A stretch of 64,000 nucleotides of DNA from Saccharospirillum sp. (GTDB taxonomy: Bacteria; Pseudomonadota; Gammaproteobacteria; Pseudomonadales; Natronospirillaceae): contig JAGYIL010000001.1 of NCBI GenBank assembly GCA_018402545.1, forward strand, positions 1,612,001 to 1,676,000, read 5' to 3'. The position numbers and the translations under genes are program-made. The notes under the pieces are model-generated. The model worked only from the letters and a program-made list of their open reading frames with translations, searched no databases and was not told the DNA's origin. Position 1 is the stretch's first letter; each line of letters begins with the position of its first letter. Shown in pieces: positions 43,452-52,156 of the stretch.

Positions 43452-44816
43452 TTAATCTACGCAAGGATGGCAGCCTGTCGGGTGTTTGTCTAGCGGCTGC
43501 TCGTTCACATTCAACCACTTTTCAAGCAAGGCGCGGACCGGCAGAGCGACGCCAAGCCGTTGAGCCAGCAAATAAAGCCCTGCCAGTTTTCTATGAAGGA
43601 ACAGCGAAGCGACCGGTGGGCTGTGCCAGTATCCCCGCTTCATGCTCAGCTCAAGGCCCTGTTCGCGGAGCCGGGTTGCGATATTGCTGCTGCCAAAATC
43701 GTAACGGGTGACGCGAAGCGGTTCCGTGGCGATGATGAACAGATCCAGTACCGCCTCAGCCTGGGCGTCATCAATGGTCTCACTGAAGTAGCCGATTCGA
43801 CGGGCAGCCTCAAACAGCGCCGTGCGGTCTGAATGCATGGCAGCCATAAACAGAGACCGGTAGCCGTCGATCATCCCGGGTTCGTAATCACGCACGGCGC
43901 CAAAGTCGAGCAGAGTGATAAGCTGGCGTGCGTCGTCGTATAAATAGTTGGCGTAGTTGGGGTCGGTTTGAACGCTGCCAAAACTGAACAGCTCCTCGAA
44001 GAAGAGCTCGAACAGGCGGCTCACCCAGCGTTCCCGGGGGCCGTGGTCAGCCTGTTCCAGCCGCTCCAGTGGCTCGCCTTGTGCATAGCTCATGGCCAGC
44101 ACCGACGGGCCACTCAGGGTGGTATCGACGTCCGGCACGGCCCATTCGGTGCGACCTGCCAGCCGGTCGCTGAACCGTTGCATCGAGCGAGCCTCCAGCT
44201 GATAGTCCGTTTCTGCATGAAGCTGGGCTTTGGCATCGGTCAGCAAGGGTGCCAGATCCAGTGAATCCGGCAGCAGGCGGGACCAGCGCATGAGGGTGGC
44301 CACGTTGTCGATGTCGCTGTCGATGCTGCGCCGGACCCCGGGGTACTGCACCTTAATGGCCAGTGTTTCACCCGTGCGTAGCACGGCTTTATGTACCTGG
44401 CCGATGGATGCCGCGGCGATGGGCTGGTAGCTGAACTGACTGAACTGGTTGATCCAGTCGCTACCCCAGGCTTCGGCCAGCACCGGTTCGAGTTGGGACA
44501 AAGGCAGGGCATCGGCGTCCGATCGCAGCCGGTTCAGCAGGGCCGACAATTCTGCGGGCATTAAATGCCCGGCATCCATGGACACCAACTGGCCGACCTT
44601 CATGGCAGCGCCCCGCATTTGCGACAGCCGGTCGGAGACACGCTCCAGATTGGCCGGCGTCAGCGCCAGGTCCCGGGCACTGAACCCTTCACCCTTAGAC
44701 CAGCGTTTTACACCCTCACTGAACATGCCACCTGCAACACCCCCGGCTAAACGCCCCAGTTGGCTAAAACGGCCCAGTCGGCTTTGGTGCAAGCGACGAT
44801 TTTTGGGTTGGCTCAT
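43452..44816 (-). CDS. ABC1/AarF (ADCK)-family atypical kinase
   Basis: A 454-residue protein of the ABC1/UbiB/ADCK protein-kinase-like family. Diagnostic motifs are the KxGQ stretch GAAMKVGQLVSMD, the alanine-rich loop AAASIGQVHKA, the VAIK-equivalent AIKVQYPGV, and TDPNYANYL and LLDFGAVRDYE, which hold the metal-binding Asn and Asp. It lacks a C-terminal pair of membrane helices, so it is not UbiB itself. Members support isoprenoid-lipid or quinone metabolism, but the role of stand-alone copies is unclear. It is divergent from the yejK gene and upstream of the GGDEF-EAL gene, separated by 94 bases. Confidence 0.92.
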   Translation of the reverse strand: MSQPKNRRLHQSRLGRFSQLGRLAGGVAGGMFSEGVKRWSKGEGFSARDLALTPANLERVSDRLSQMRGAAMKVGQLVSMDAGHLMPAELSALLNRLRSDADALPLSQLEPVLAEAWGSDWINQFSQFSYQPIAAASIGQVHKAVLRTGETLAIKVQYPGVRRSIDSDIDNVATLMRWSRLLPDSLDLAPLLTDAKAQLHAETDYQLEARSMQRFSDRLAGRTEWAVPDVDTTLSGPSVLAMSYAQGEPLERLEQADHGPRERWVSRLFELFFEELFSFGSVQTDPNYANYLYDDARQLITLLDFGAVRDYEPGMIDGYRSLFMAAMHSDRTALFEAARRIGYFSETIDDAQAEAVLDLFIIATEPLRVTRYDFGSSNIATRLREQGLELSMKRGYWHSPPVASLFLHRKLAGLYLLAQRLGVALPVRALLEKWLNVNEQPLDKHPTGCHPCVD

Positions 44817-44957
44817 GAAGAAGGCCCGTTAACAGTGTGTAAAAGGGTATACGAAAAGGCACCGGTTTTGGTGCAGTACAAACACTAACCCCGACAACTG
44901 AATGATAAACCCGTATACTGTGCCGCTGTGTCATTTTCAGCATATGGGGTTAAACCA

Positions 44958-45938
44958 TTGTCACTGAACCATCTGATTGTCCACCAACTGACCCGCCTTG
45001 ACGCCAAAACCGACCTTCATCTGCAGGATGAAGCGCTGACGATTGATGATGCCGCCCTAACGCTGGTCGCGGAAGTCAAAAGCAGCTTTGCCGGGCGTGC
45101 CAGCAAGCGCTATGGCGGTTTCTCCGAGCAAGCCGGGCACTTCAAGGCGCTGACCGGGCAGTGGTTGCGCGATGGCATCACCTTCAAGACGTGGAGCCAG
45201 CAATTGATTGAGCGACTGGCGCTGGCGCTGGAAAATGAAGGCGTGGAATCAGACGGGTACTGGCTGTTTGCCGATGAACAACTCGAATCCGGCCGTCAGG
45301 TCTGGTTTTTTCAACTGCGCCACAAACACGGTTTGTCGGTCACTCACGACCTGAACCTGAGCGACAGCCGCCTGATCGACTATGGTCGTCTGGGTTTTGG
45401 CGCCTGCCTGAATGTGACGGAGTGGGAGCAGGAGGCGCCCGGCCAGTATCTGACGGTCAGTTTTGGGTTTGGCGACAAGGCGTTGCAGGATGCGTTGCTG
45501 AATTTTGTGGATTTCGTGGCGACGGTCGATACCAGCGCCGATACCGAGGCATTTATGGCGGTGGTTGATGCGTTTTCGGTGCAGTTACCGGCCGATAAGG
45601 GGCAAAACTATCGCAAGAAGGCGGCTGAGTTCTGTATTGAACAGGATAAGATGGGCGAGCCGGTTTCCTATCGGGTGCTGTCGGAAGAGCTGCAAGCCGA
45701 TGCCGATGCCTCATTTTCGCAGTTTATTGAACAGGAGCAGCCGAGCCTCAAGGAAAGCTTTATCCCGGATCGGAAAAGCCTGAAGAAATACATACGTTAC
45801 TCGGGTCGCAGCAAGGATGTCTCCATCAGTTTCAGTAATATTAATTTGGGGAAAGATGTGCAATTTGATGCGGACAATGAACGCCTGATCATCCATGAAA
45901 TACCCGCCAGCCTGCTGAAACAGTTGAAAGGCGAATGA
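44958..45938 (+). CDS. yejK: Nucleoid-associated protein YejK/NdpA
   Basis: About 326 residues from a TTG at 44958. The start LSLNHLIVHQLTRLD aligns with the N-terminus of E. coli YejK (MSLDINQIALHQL), so this TTG is preferred; GTG at 44928 would add ten residues. The C-terminal part, with RKSLKKYIRYSGRSKDVSIS, is typical of the family. YejK binds the nucleoid and has been linked to topoisomerase modulation. Its stop overlaps the next frame, which may start later. It diverges from the ABC1-family kinase gene. Confidence 0.88.
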   Translation: MSLNHLIVHQLTRLDAKTDLHLQDEALTIDDAALTLVAEVKSSFAGRASKRYGGFSEQAGHFKALTGQWLRDGITFKTWSQQLIERLALALENEGVESDGYWLFADEQLESGRQVWFFQLRHKHGLSVTHDLNLSDSRLIDYGRLGFGACLNVTEWEQEAPGQYLTVSFGFGDKALQDALLNFVDFVATVDTSADTEAFMAVVDAFSVQLPADKGQNYRKKAAEFCIEQDKMGEPVSYRVLSEELQADADASFSQFIEQEQPSLKESFIPDRKSLKKYIRYSGRSKDVSISFSNINLGKDVQFDADNERLIIHEIPASLLKQLKGE

Positions 45939-46051
45939 GGTCTTCTGGAGGGTTTAAACGCCGGCATTTGCCCGAGGTTACCGCCGGTTCGGAAGCAGGC
46001 GTAAAATTTGCTAAACTTCGGGTTAGCGGGTCCAGTCAGCCGAGGCCAGTC

Positions 46052-46372
46052 GTGAAGCGTCCAGTTGATAAAAAAGACATTCGCAAAGATCTGGAATCTC
46101 AGGTTGATGCGTTCTTGCGCGAAGGTGGCAAGATCAAACCGATTGAGCGCGGTGAAACCGGGCTCGACCGCAACAAACCCTGGTCCAATCCGTTCCAGTC
46201 GGGTCAGAGCCATGAGCCGCCCAAAGAACGCACGCCCGTCCCGGAAGTGTTGGCCGCCATCGACTCGCGCAAGCACAAGGAAAGCAGGAAGGTTAAGAAC
46301 CGCGGGCCCAAAAAAGTCTGGATCTACGACGATTTTGGCGAGCCGGTGCGCTGGGTCTGGAAAGAAGGCTAA
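46052..46372 (+). CDS. Small basic protein with a SutA-like stretch
   Basis: About 106 residues from the GTG at 46052, which has GAGG six bases before it. The frame is open upstream to 45935, overlapping the yejK stop, but the earlier part looks non-conserved. The stretch SQVDAFLREGGKIKPIE resembles the RNA-polymerase-binding region of the Pseudomonas regulator SutA; this is a weak visual match. The C-terminus ends with an aromatic YDDFGEPVRWVWKEG. Overall it is basic, without membrane segments or a signal peptide, and probably cytoplasmic. It is downstream of yejK and convergent with the GMC gene. Function not established. Confidence 0.65.
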   Translation: MKRPVDKKDIRKDLESQVDAFLREGGKIKPIERGETGLDRNKPWSNPFQSGQSHEPPKERTPVPEVLAAIDSRKHKESRKVKNRGPKKVWIYDDFGEPVRWVWKEG

Positions 46373-46408
46373 GCGTTTTTACACTGCCGGAGCAACCATC
46401 GGCTTGCG

Positions 46409-48028
46409 TTACTCCCCCTTGCGAATCCAGTCGGCGGCCCGTTCAGCCAACACCTGAGTGGGCGCATTGGTATTACCGCTGATCAGCGTCGGCATCACGC
46501 TGGCGTCTACCACTCTTAACCCCGCAACCCCCTTCACCCGAAACCGGGCATCAACCACCGCACGGTCATCTACGCCCATACGGCAAGTGCCCACGGGATG
46601 GTAGATGGTATCGGCCCGCGCTCTGATGGATTCGATCAGTGCCGCGTCAGAGGCGTTGTCTTCAATATACAGAGGCTTGCCGCGCAGGGCTGACAGTTCC
46701 GGGCGCAGCACGATGTCCCGGCTGAGCTTCACCCCGGCAAGCAGCGTCGCCAGGTCCCGCTCATCGCTCAGGTAGCGCGGGTTGATCAGTGGCGGTGTAA
46801 GCGGGTGTTGGTCAGCCAGCCGGACCTCTCCCCGGGAGTACGGTTGCAGGGCGCAGGCATGCAGGCTAAACCCCTGGCCATAATGCAGTGTGCGATTATG
46901 GTCATCAGCCAGAGCGACAAGAAAATGCAATTGAATGTCGGGTTGGGTCAGGTCAGGGCTGGATTTTACAAAGCCACCCGATTCCGCAACGTTACTGGTG
47001 ATGATCCCTCGGCGGCGAAACAGGAAGTTAGGCAGGGCGGCGGCTACCCGGGCGATACCGGTCAGCCCGTATCCGATCAGATGCGGCGACGGGCTGCGCC
47101 AGGCGCTGATGTAGTCGAGGTGGTCCTGGAGGTTCTGGCCGACCCCGGGGGAATGAACCTGGGTTTCAATGCCCCGCGCCTGCAAGTGATCACCCGGACC
47201 GACGCCGGAAAGCATCAGCAGTTGAGGCGACTGGAAGGTGCCAGCAGAAAGAATAACCTCGCGGCGGGCACTGAACAGGCGCTGTGGGCCGTTGCCGGTC
47301 TGCACCCAGGCACCGCTGGCCCGGCCACCGTTCAATTCCAGCCGGAACGCATGACTGTTGGTGAGCACGTTCAGGTTGGGGCGGGACATGGCGGGAAACA
47401 GGTAAGCGCGGGCCGCACTGCAGCGCAGGCCGTCTCGCTGGGTTACCTGATAGCGGCCAACCCCTTCCTGATCCCCCTGATTGAAATCGAAATTCAACCG
47501 ATATCCTGCTCCGGCTGCTGCCCGGTGAAAGGCGTCGACAACGGGGTTGTGATAACGAATATCATCAACGCCCAGCGGTCCGCCCGCTCCATGTGCTTCA
47601 CTGGCACCTCGCTGGTTGCCCTCGTTGTGAATGAACCAGGGCAGCATCTGTTCCCAACTGAAGTCGGTCAGCCCCAGGCTGGCCCAGTTATCGTAGTCCT
47701 GAGGGTGCCCGCGGGTATAGATCATCGCATTGATGGCACTGCTGCCGCCCAGACCCCGCCCTCTGGGCTGAAAGGTCTGTCGATGTTTCAGTTCTGGTTG
47801 AGGTGTGGTTGAGAAATTCCAGTTATGGGCATAGCCCGGCACAGTTGCAGCTGTGCCCAGCGGTACCTGTATCAGGGGGCTGCGGCCACCTCCGCCAGCT
47901 TCTATTAGCAACACACGGCAGTCCGGATCTTCCGACAGGCGTGCCGCCAATACGCAACCGGCCGAGCCGCCGCCAATGATCAGGTAGTCGACGTCGTATT
48001 CGGCCTGGAGATTTCTTTGCCGGGTCAT
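46409..48028 (-). CDS. GMC-family FAD-dependent oxidoreductase (choline dehydrogenase-like)
   Basis: A 539-residue flavoprotein. The FAD motif is IIGGGSAGCVLAARLSED, the GMC signature includes PRGRGLGGSSAINAMIYTRG, the catalytic histidine is in YHPVGTCRMG, and the end motif is GNTNAPTQVLAERAA. It is the second GMC paralogue in the window, clearly different from that at 16682. Substrates may be long-chain or short alcohols; no aldehyde dehydrogenase is adjacent. It is convergent with the small basic protein gene and divergent from the second cspA. Confidence 0.92.
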   Translation of the reverse strand: MTRQRNLQAEYDVDYLIIGGGSAGCVLAARLSEDPDCRVLLIEAGGGGRSPLIQVPLGTAATVPGYAHNWNFSTTPQPELKHRQTFQPRGRGLGGSSAINAMIYTRGHPQDYDNWASLGLTDFSWEQMLPWFIHNEGNQRGASEAHGAGGPLGVDDIRYHNPVVDAFHRAAAGAGYRLNFDFNQGDQEGVGRYQVTQRDGLRCSAARAYLFPAMSRPNLNVLTNSHAFRLELNGGRASGAWVQTGNGPQRLFSARREVILSAGTFQSPQLLMLSGVGPGDHLQARGIETQVHSPGVGQNLQDHLDYISAWRSPSPHLIGYGLTGIARVAAALPNFLFRRRGIITSNVAESGGFVKSSPDLTQPDIQLHFLVALADDHNRTLHYGQGFSLHACALQPYSRGEVRLADQHPLTPPLINPRYLSDERDLATLLAGVKLSRDIVLRPELSALRGKPLYIEDNASDAALIESIRARADTIYHPVGTCRMGVDDRAVVDARFRVKGVAGLRVVDASVMPTLISGNTNAPTQVLAERAADWIRKGE

Positions 48029-48508
48029 CGGGGTGTGGCTCCGCTGGGTTGAACTGACACGCTATCCGGTCGGTCTGTGTTTGGCAATTAACGTGGCTGG
48101 CTCGTGATATTTCGACAAAAATTGCGACGGCCCCGGCTCGACATCCCGCAAAACAGGGCGGAATGAAAAATGTTTTGCGGTCTGTTCTTGGGCAATAATC
48201 ACATAGGATTCAAGGTGTTAGTTAAACCTTGAAATCTCTTTATAAGCCCGCCATAGCGGGCCCATCCCATTATTTATTGACAACATTTAGCAGTCGGTTA
48301 CCATGATTACAGCTTGAAAGTACGTCTTACTATTTATGAATGTTAGCTCGATGTGAACGCTGTATGTTCGGTTGTCAGTTGAACTCGTCGGTTATCCATA
48401 AGTATTAGCAACACTGAAAAGCAAAAAGGTTCCCATGGAACGGCTGGCCGCTAACACAGGTCACCGTTCGGGAACGACACATTACTTGTAAATTGATAGG
48501 TTATACTT
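48029..48508. promoter_or_regulatory. 480-base intergenic region and probable long leader of the second cold-shock gene
   Basis: No gene was found. Several inverted repeats are visible: TTCAAGG with its complement at 48209-48233, GCCCGC-CCATA-type hairpin GCCCGC/GCGGGC at 48246-48261, and GTTCCC...GGAACGG near 48430 pairing imperfectly with CCGTTCGGGAAC near 48466. Just before the start codon, 48486-48500 repeats the leader of the first cold-shock gene. Long structured leaders are known for cspA, where they switch fold with temperature; that role here is inference. Confidence 0.45.
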
Positions 48509-48715
48509 ATGTCTACGACTACCGGCACTGTTAAGTGGTTCAACGAAACCAAGGGTTTTGGCTTCATCGAGCAGGAAAATGGCCCAGACGTTTTTGCTCA
48601 TTTCAGCGCCATCTCTGGTTCTGGCTTCAAGACTCTGGTTGAAGGCCAGAAAGTAGAATTCACCATTACCCAGGGCCAGAAAGGTCCTCAGGCAGAGAAC
48701 ATCGTCGTTCTTTGA
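48509..48715 (+). CDS. Cold-shock domain protein, CspA family (second copy)
   Basis: A 68-residue cold-shock protein, the same length as the one at 2268 and differing at a minority of positions (for example [19 protein letters not shown] here). The RNP1-like and RNP2-like motifs are intact. It shares the 15-base leader with the first copy. It is monocistronic, with a terminator starting 81 bases downstream. Frames extending on the opposite strand across this gene are spurious. Confidence 0.95.
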   Translation: MSTTTGTVKWFNETKGFGFIEQENGPDVFAHFSAISGSGFKTLVEGQKVEFTITQGQKGPQAENIVVL

Positions 48716-48796
48716 TTCCGGTGAATTCCTATGCTCAGTGCCGTTTGCTCTAATGAGCCAGGCGGTATAGGGCGAGTCGCTGTAGAGCGACACTAC

Positions 48797-48831
48797 AAAA
48801 AAGGTGCTGTCTTCGGGCAGTGCCTTTTTTT
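48797..48831 (+). terminator. Rho-independent terminator after the second cold-shock gene
   Basis: An extended stem with two G-T pairs closes on a TTCG tetraloop at 48812-48815 and runs into seven T. The A-tract on the other side would allow use on either strand. Confidence 0.88.
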
Positions 48832-49409
48832 GTGTCTTTTTTCGGGTGACTCGTTGTTTGAGTAAGCCCGGCTGCACTCTTCGGATGCCCACAGCAACGG
48901 CGTTCAGGGTACAGACTAGGTTTTTCGAATCGGTCGCTGGGCATCTGTTTTCTGTCGTTTTCCGTCATGCTGAAAGCAGTGTCGTTCTTGCAAAATGCAG
49001 AAAACAATGTTTACTGTAATAAGAGAATGCTGACCTGTTCTTGTGCTGGCCGGGGTTGCGCTGAAGGGGAGTATTTGGGCATTGCCCCAAAGTTGAACAT
49101 CATGCACCATAAGCCTGCACTTTATTTGACCGCAACTGACTGCAACCTGTCCCATTCAGCGTTGTAATAACAAAAAAACTGGTCAAAAAGCCTGCGGTTA
49201 AAAAAAAGCGACAAATCTAGACAGTCGGCAAAGTATTTGCATACGCTTAGAGCACGATTGATTGGTCGGGTTGTCCGGTTTCGTGAACCTGTGTTGACTG
49301 ACACCCTACCGGGGTGCTTGTCACTCGGAGTGTCATCAGGGATTTCGTCGACAGAACCTGCTGGGCAGGCGCATGTTAAAGCAGTCAAAACAATACAGGA
49401 GATGCCACG
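48832..49409 (+). other. Long intergenic region ahead of the Pot-type operon
   Basis: No credible gene in these 578 bases. Short frames on both strands overlap the terminator or each other. The last 20 bases hold AGGAGAT at 49398-49404, the ribosome-binding site of the ATPase gene. The region probably contains the promoter of the transporter operon, but no boxes could be assigned with confidence. Confidence 0.5.
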
Positions 49410-50510
49410 TTGGAGAACGAAAATCCCGGTGAAGTATTCGTAGCCTTTGATCGTGTTCAAAAGAGTTATGACGGGGAGGAGCTGGTTGTCAAGGACCTGA
49501 ACCTTGCCATCAGCAAGGGCGAGTTTCTGACCATGCTGGGCCCCTCCGGTTCCGGCAAGACCACCTGCCTGATGATGCTGGCGGGTTTTGAAACAGCGAC
49601 CTACGGTGACATTCTTCTCGATGGCCAGGCAATTAATAACATCCCTCCTCACAAGCGCGGCATTGGCATGGTTTTTCAGAACTATGCCCTGTTCCCACAC
49701 ATGACCATTGGCGAAAACCTGTCGTTCCCGCTAGAAGTGCGTGGCATGGACAAGAGTGAGCGTGAAGCGAAAGTAATGAACGCTTTATCGATGGTGCAGA
49801 TGGAAGCCTTTGCGGGTCGGCGCCCGGCACAGCTGTCTGGTGGCCAACAACAGCGAGTGGCATTGGCGCGAGCGCTGGTGTTCGAACCTGAACTGGTGCT
49901 CATGGATGAACCGCTCGGTGCGCTGGATAAAAATCTGCGTGAGCACATGCAATATGAGATCAAACACCTGCATGAGAAGCTGGGAATTACCGTCGTTTAT
50001 GTAACTCACGACCAGACCGAAGCGCTGACCATGTCTGACCGCATTGCCGTCTTTGATGATGGCCGCATTCAGCAACTGGCATCCCCGGCTGACCTGTACG
50101 AGCGACCGGAAAACGCCTTTGTCGCTCAATTTATTGGTGAGAATAATCGCATGCAGGGGGAGGTCGAAAGCATAGAGGGAGACTTCGCTCAGGTGCGTCT
50201 CGACGATGGCTCAATGGTGAAAGCCCTTAAGGTCTGCGTTAACGAGGTAGGTGACAAGACCACCCTGTCGTTGCGCCCCGAACGCGCGTTGGTGGTTAAG
50301 GGCGATGCTCAGTACGCCAACATGTTTGATGCCACGGTCAAGGAATTGATTTATCTGGGTGATCATATTCGCTCCAGAGTCAGTGTCTGTGGCCGTGACG
50401 ATTTTATTATGAAGGTACCCAATTCTTCCGATCATCATTCCATGCGAGTAGGGCAGTCCGTTCGCATAGGCTGGTCGGAGCATGATTGCCGCGCATTGGA
50501 TGCAACCTGA
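49410..50510 (+). CDS. Spermidine/putrescine-type ABC transporter ATP-binding protein (PotA-like)
   Basis: A 366-residue ATPase. Walker A is GPSGSGKTTCLMML, the Q-loop is VFQNYALFPHMT, the signature is LSGGQQQRVALARAL and Walker B is LMDEPLGALDK. A C-terminal TOBE-type regulatory domain follows from about residue 285. The start is TTG at 49410 with a strong AGGAGAT eight bases upstream. It is the first gene of an operon with binding protein and two permeases. The class imports polyamines, opines or similar compounds; the ligand here is open. Confidence 0.93.
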   Translation: MENENPGEVFVAFDRVQKSYDGEELVVKDLNLAISKGEFLTMLGPSGSGKTTCLMMLAGFETATYGDILLDGQAINNIPPHKRGIGMVFQNYALFPHMTIGENLSFPLEVRGMDKSEREAKVMNALSMVQMEAFAGRRPAQLSGGQQQRVALARALVFEPELVLMDEPLGALDKNLREHMQYEIKHLHEKLGITVVYVTHDQTEALTMSDRIAVFDDGRIQQLASPADLYERPENAFVAQFIGENNRMQGEVESIEGDFAQVRLDDGSMVKALKVCVNEVGDKTTLSLRPERALVVKGDAQYANMFDATVKELIYLGDHIRSRVSVCGRDDFIMKVPNSSDHHSMRVGQSVRIGWSEHDCRALDAT

Positions 50511-50636
50511 GTGCGAGGTGAATGATTCGCTGAACTCTGGGTCGGATGCTTCAGTTTCCGGCATCTGTCCAGTAGGTTTGGTGGCAAAAAGCGGCCAGGC
50601 AGTGTTGCCTGGTTTATATCCAAAGAGGAGTTACCC

Positions 50637-51746
50637 ATGAAACAGCCGATGCTTAGAATGCTTGGAGTCAGCAGCGCGATCAGCCTGTTGGCTGTGACAG
50701 CGGTACACGCAGAAGACCCCGTTGAACTGACCATTGTCTCCTGGGGTGGTGCATACACGGAAAGTCAGGTTCGCGCCTACCATGAGCCCTACGTTGCCGT
50801 TAAAGATCACATCACGATCACCAACGATGACGGTTCAGCCAACGCCCTGGCAGGTCTGCGGTCGCAGAGCATGGCCGGTAACGTAACCTGGGATCTGGTT
50901 GACATGTTGCCATCGGATGCGCAGCTTGCCTGCGACGAAGGCATCATTATGCCGATCGATGCAGATGAAATGCTGGCACCAGCGCCCGACGGCACGCCGG
51001 CCAGCGAAGATTTCCTGCCGGGAAGCCTGGGTGAGTGTTTTATCCCGCAGATCGTTTATTCAACTGTTGTAACCTACAACACGGAAATGTTCCCGGAAGA
51101 CAACCAGCCGGGCAGTATTGATGACTTTTTCAATACCGACGATTTCCCTGGCCGTCGTGCCATTCAGGACCGGCCTGCCGGTAACCTGGAGTGGGCACTG
51201 TTTGCCGATGGCGTAGACCCTGATGACATTTACGACGTGCTGGCAACACCGGAAGGTGTCGATCGTGCCTTTGCCAAGCTCGATACCATTAAAGATAACC
51301 TGGTGTTCTGGACTGAAGGTGCACAATCTCCACAATTGCTGGCCGATAAGGAAGTTGCCTTTTCGACTGGTTATAACGGCCGGATTTTCAACGCCGCCGA
51401 AGTCGAAGGTCAGCCCTTTGATATCATCTGGGATGGCCAGATTGTTGAGTGGGACGGTTGGGTAATCCCTTATGGCCCGAACCAGGAAGAAGTGCTTGAG
51501 TACGTTTACTGGGCGACAGATACACAACGTCTGGCAGACCAGGCCAAGTACATTTCCTACGGCCCGGCCCGTGCTTCTTCAGCGCCACTGGTAAGTGAAC
51601 ACGCTGATCTGGGTATCGATATGCGTCCGCATATGCCGACCAACCCGCAAAACTACGAAACGCCCATCGTGCTGGATAACGATTTCTGGACCGATTACGG
51701 CGATGAATTGCGGGAGCGGTTCTCCAACTGGATGTTGCGTGGTTAA
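50637..51746 (+). CDS. Spermidine/putrescine-type ABC transporter substrate-binding protein (PotD-like)
   Basis: A 369-residue protein with a signal peptide cleaved near AVHAEDP. The mature start ELTIVSWGGAYTESQVRAYH is typical of SBP_bac_8/PotD-like proteins, and WDLVDMLPSDAQLACDEGII follows. AGAGGAG precedes the ATG. Between it and the permease gene are a terminator and a MITE-like repeat, so the binding protein and ATPase may be expressed more strongly than the permeases. Relatives bind polyamines, but also other cationic or amino-acid-derived ligands. Confidence 0.92.
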   Translation: MKQPMLRMLGVSSAISLLAVTAVHAEDPVELTIVSWGGAYTESQVRAYHEPYVAVKDHITITNDDGSANALAGLRSQSMAGNVTWDLVDMLPSDAQLACDEGIIMPIDADEMLAPAPDGTPASEDFLPGSLGECFIPQIVYSTVVTYNTEMFPEDNQPGSIDDFFNTDDFPGRRAIQDRPAGNLEWALFADGVDPDDIYDVLATPEGVDRAFAKLDTIKDNLVFWTEGAQSPQLLADKEVAFSTGYNGRIFNAAEVEGQPFDIIWDGQIVEWDGWVIPYGPNQEEVLEYVYWATDTQRLADQAKYISYGPARASSAPLVSEHADLGIDMRPHMPTNPQNYETPIVLDNDFWTDYGDELRERFSNWMLRG

Positions 51747-51763
51747 GCCACAGTGACTGACCC

Positions 51764-51803
51764 GCGAGCCGGATAACGCAATGCGTTGCCCGGCTCGCCT
51801 TTT
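51764..51803 (+). terminator. Strong hairpin/terminator after the binding-protein gene
   Basis: GCGAGCCGG at 51764-51772 pairs with CCGGCTCGC at 51790-51798, an inner ACGCA/TGCGT stem extends it, and CTTTT follows. It would limit read-through into the permease genes. Confidence 0.8.
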
Positions 51804-51810
51804 CAACCTT

Positions 51811-51979
51811 TTAACAGGTTGTTGAAAAAGGCGGCCTGCCTTTTTCAAAACACGAGAAGCGAAAATTGCTATTTCCGCTTCTCTCCCAAAATCAATGACT
51901 TAACAGTCATCGATTTTGCCGGAACATCCGTGTTCCGGTAGCTGGCGGCCGAAATTCTACGAATTTCAACAGCCTGCTA
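51811..51979. repeat. MITE-like repeat with terminal inverted repeats and three inner hairpins
   Basis: Ends TTAACAGGTTGTTGAAA (51811-51827) and TTTCAACAGCCTGCTAA (51963-51979) are inverted repeats with two mismatches. Inside are hairpins around GAGAAGCG, AATCAATGAC and CCGGAACA-TCCG-TGTTCCGG (51919-51938). A partial relative lies at 56212-56262. No transposase is present. It occupies most of the 410-base gap between the binding-protein and permease genes. Confidence 0.75.
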
Positions 51980-52156
51980 ACAACAGGCAAGAGTTATTCT
52001 AAACCAGGTTTCTTTCGCGGTAGAGCTGTCCTGTATGGCAACCCGTGCAAAGAATCCTGCTTCAGAGCAACTCGAGCAAGTGACCTCTGTACAGCCGTTT
52101 TAACAACAACGATAGCGGTGCAGTTAGAATCAGAACCAGGGTGAACAGGAGTGAGT

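Noticed and set aside
48750-49019. Small frames on both strands after the second cold-shock gene
   Set aside because: They run across the strong terminator at 48797-48831 and each other; no domain or start signal supports them.
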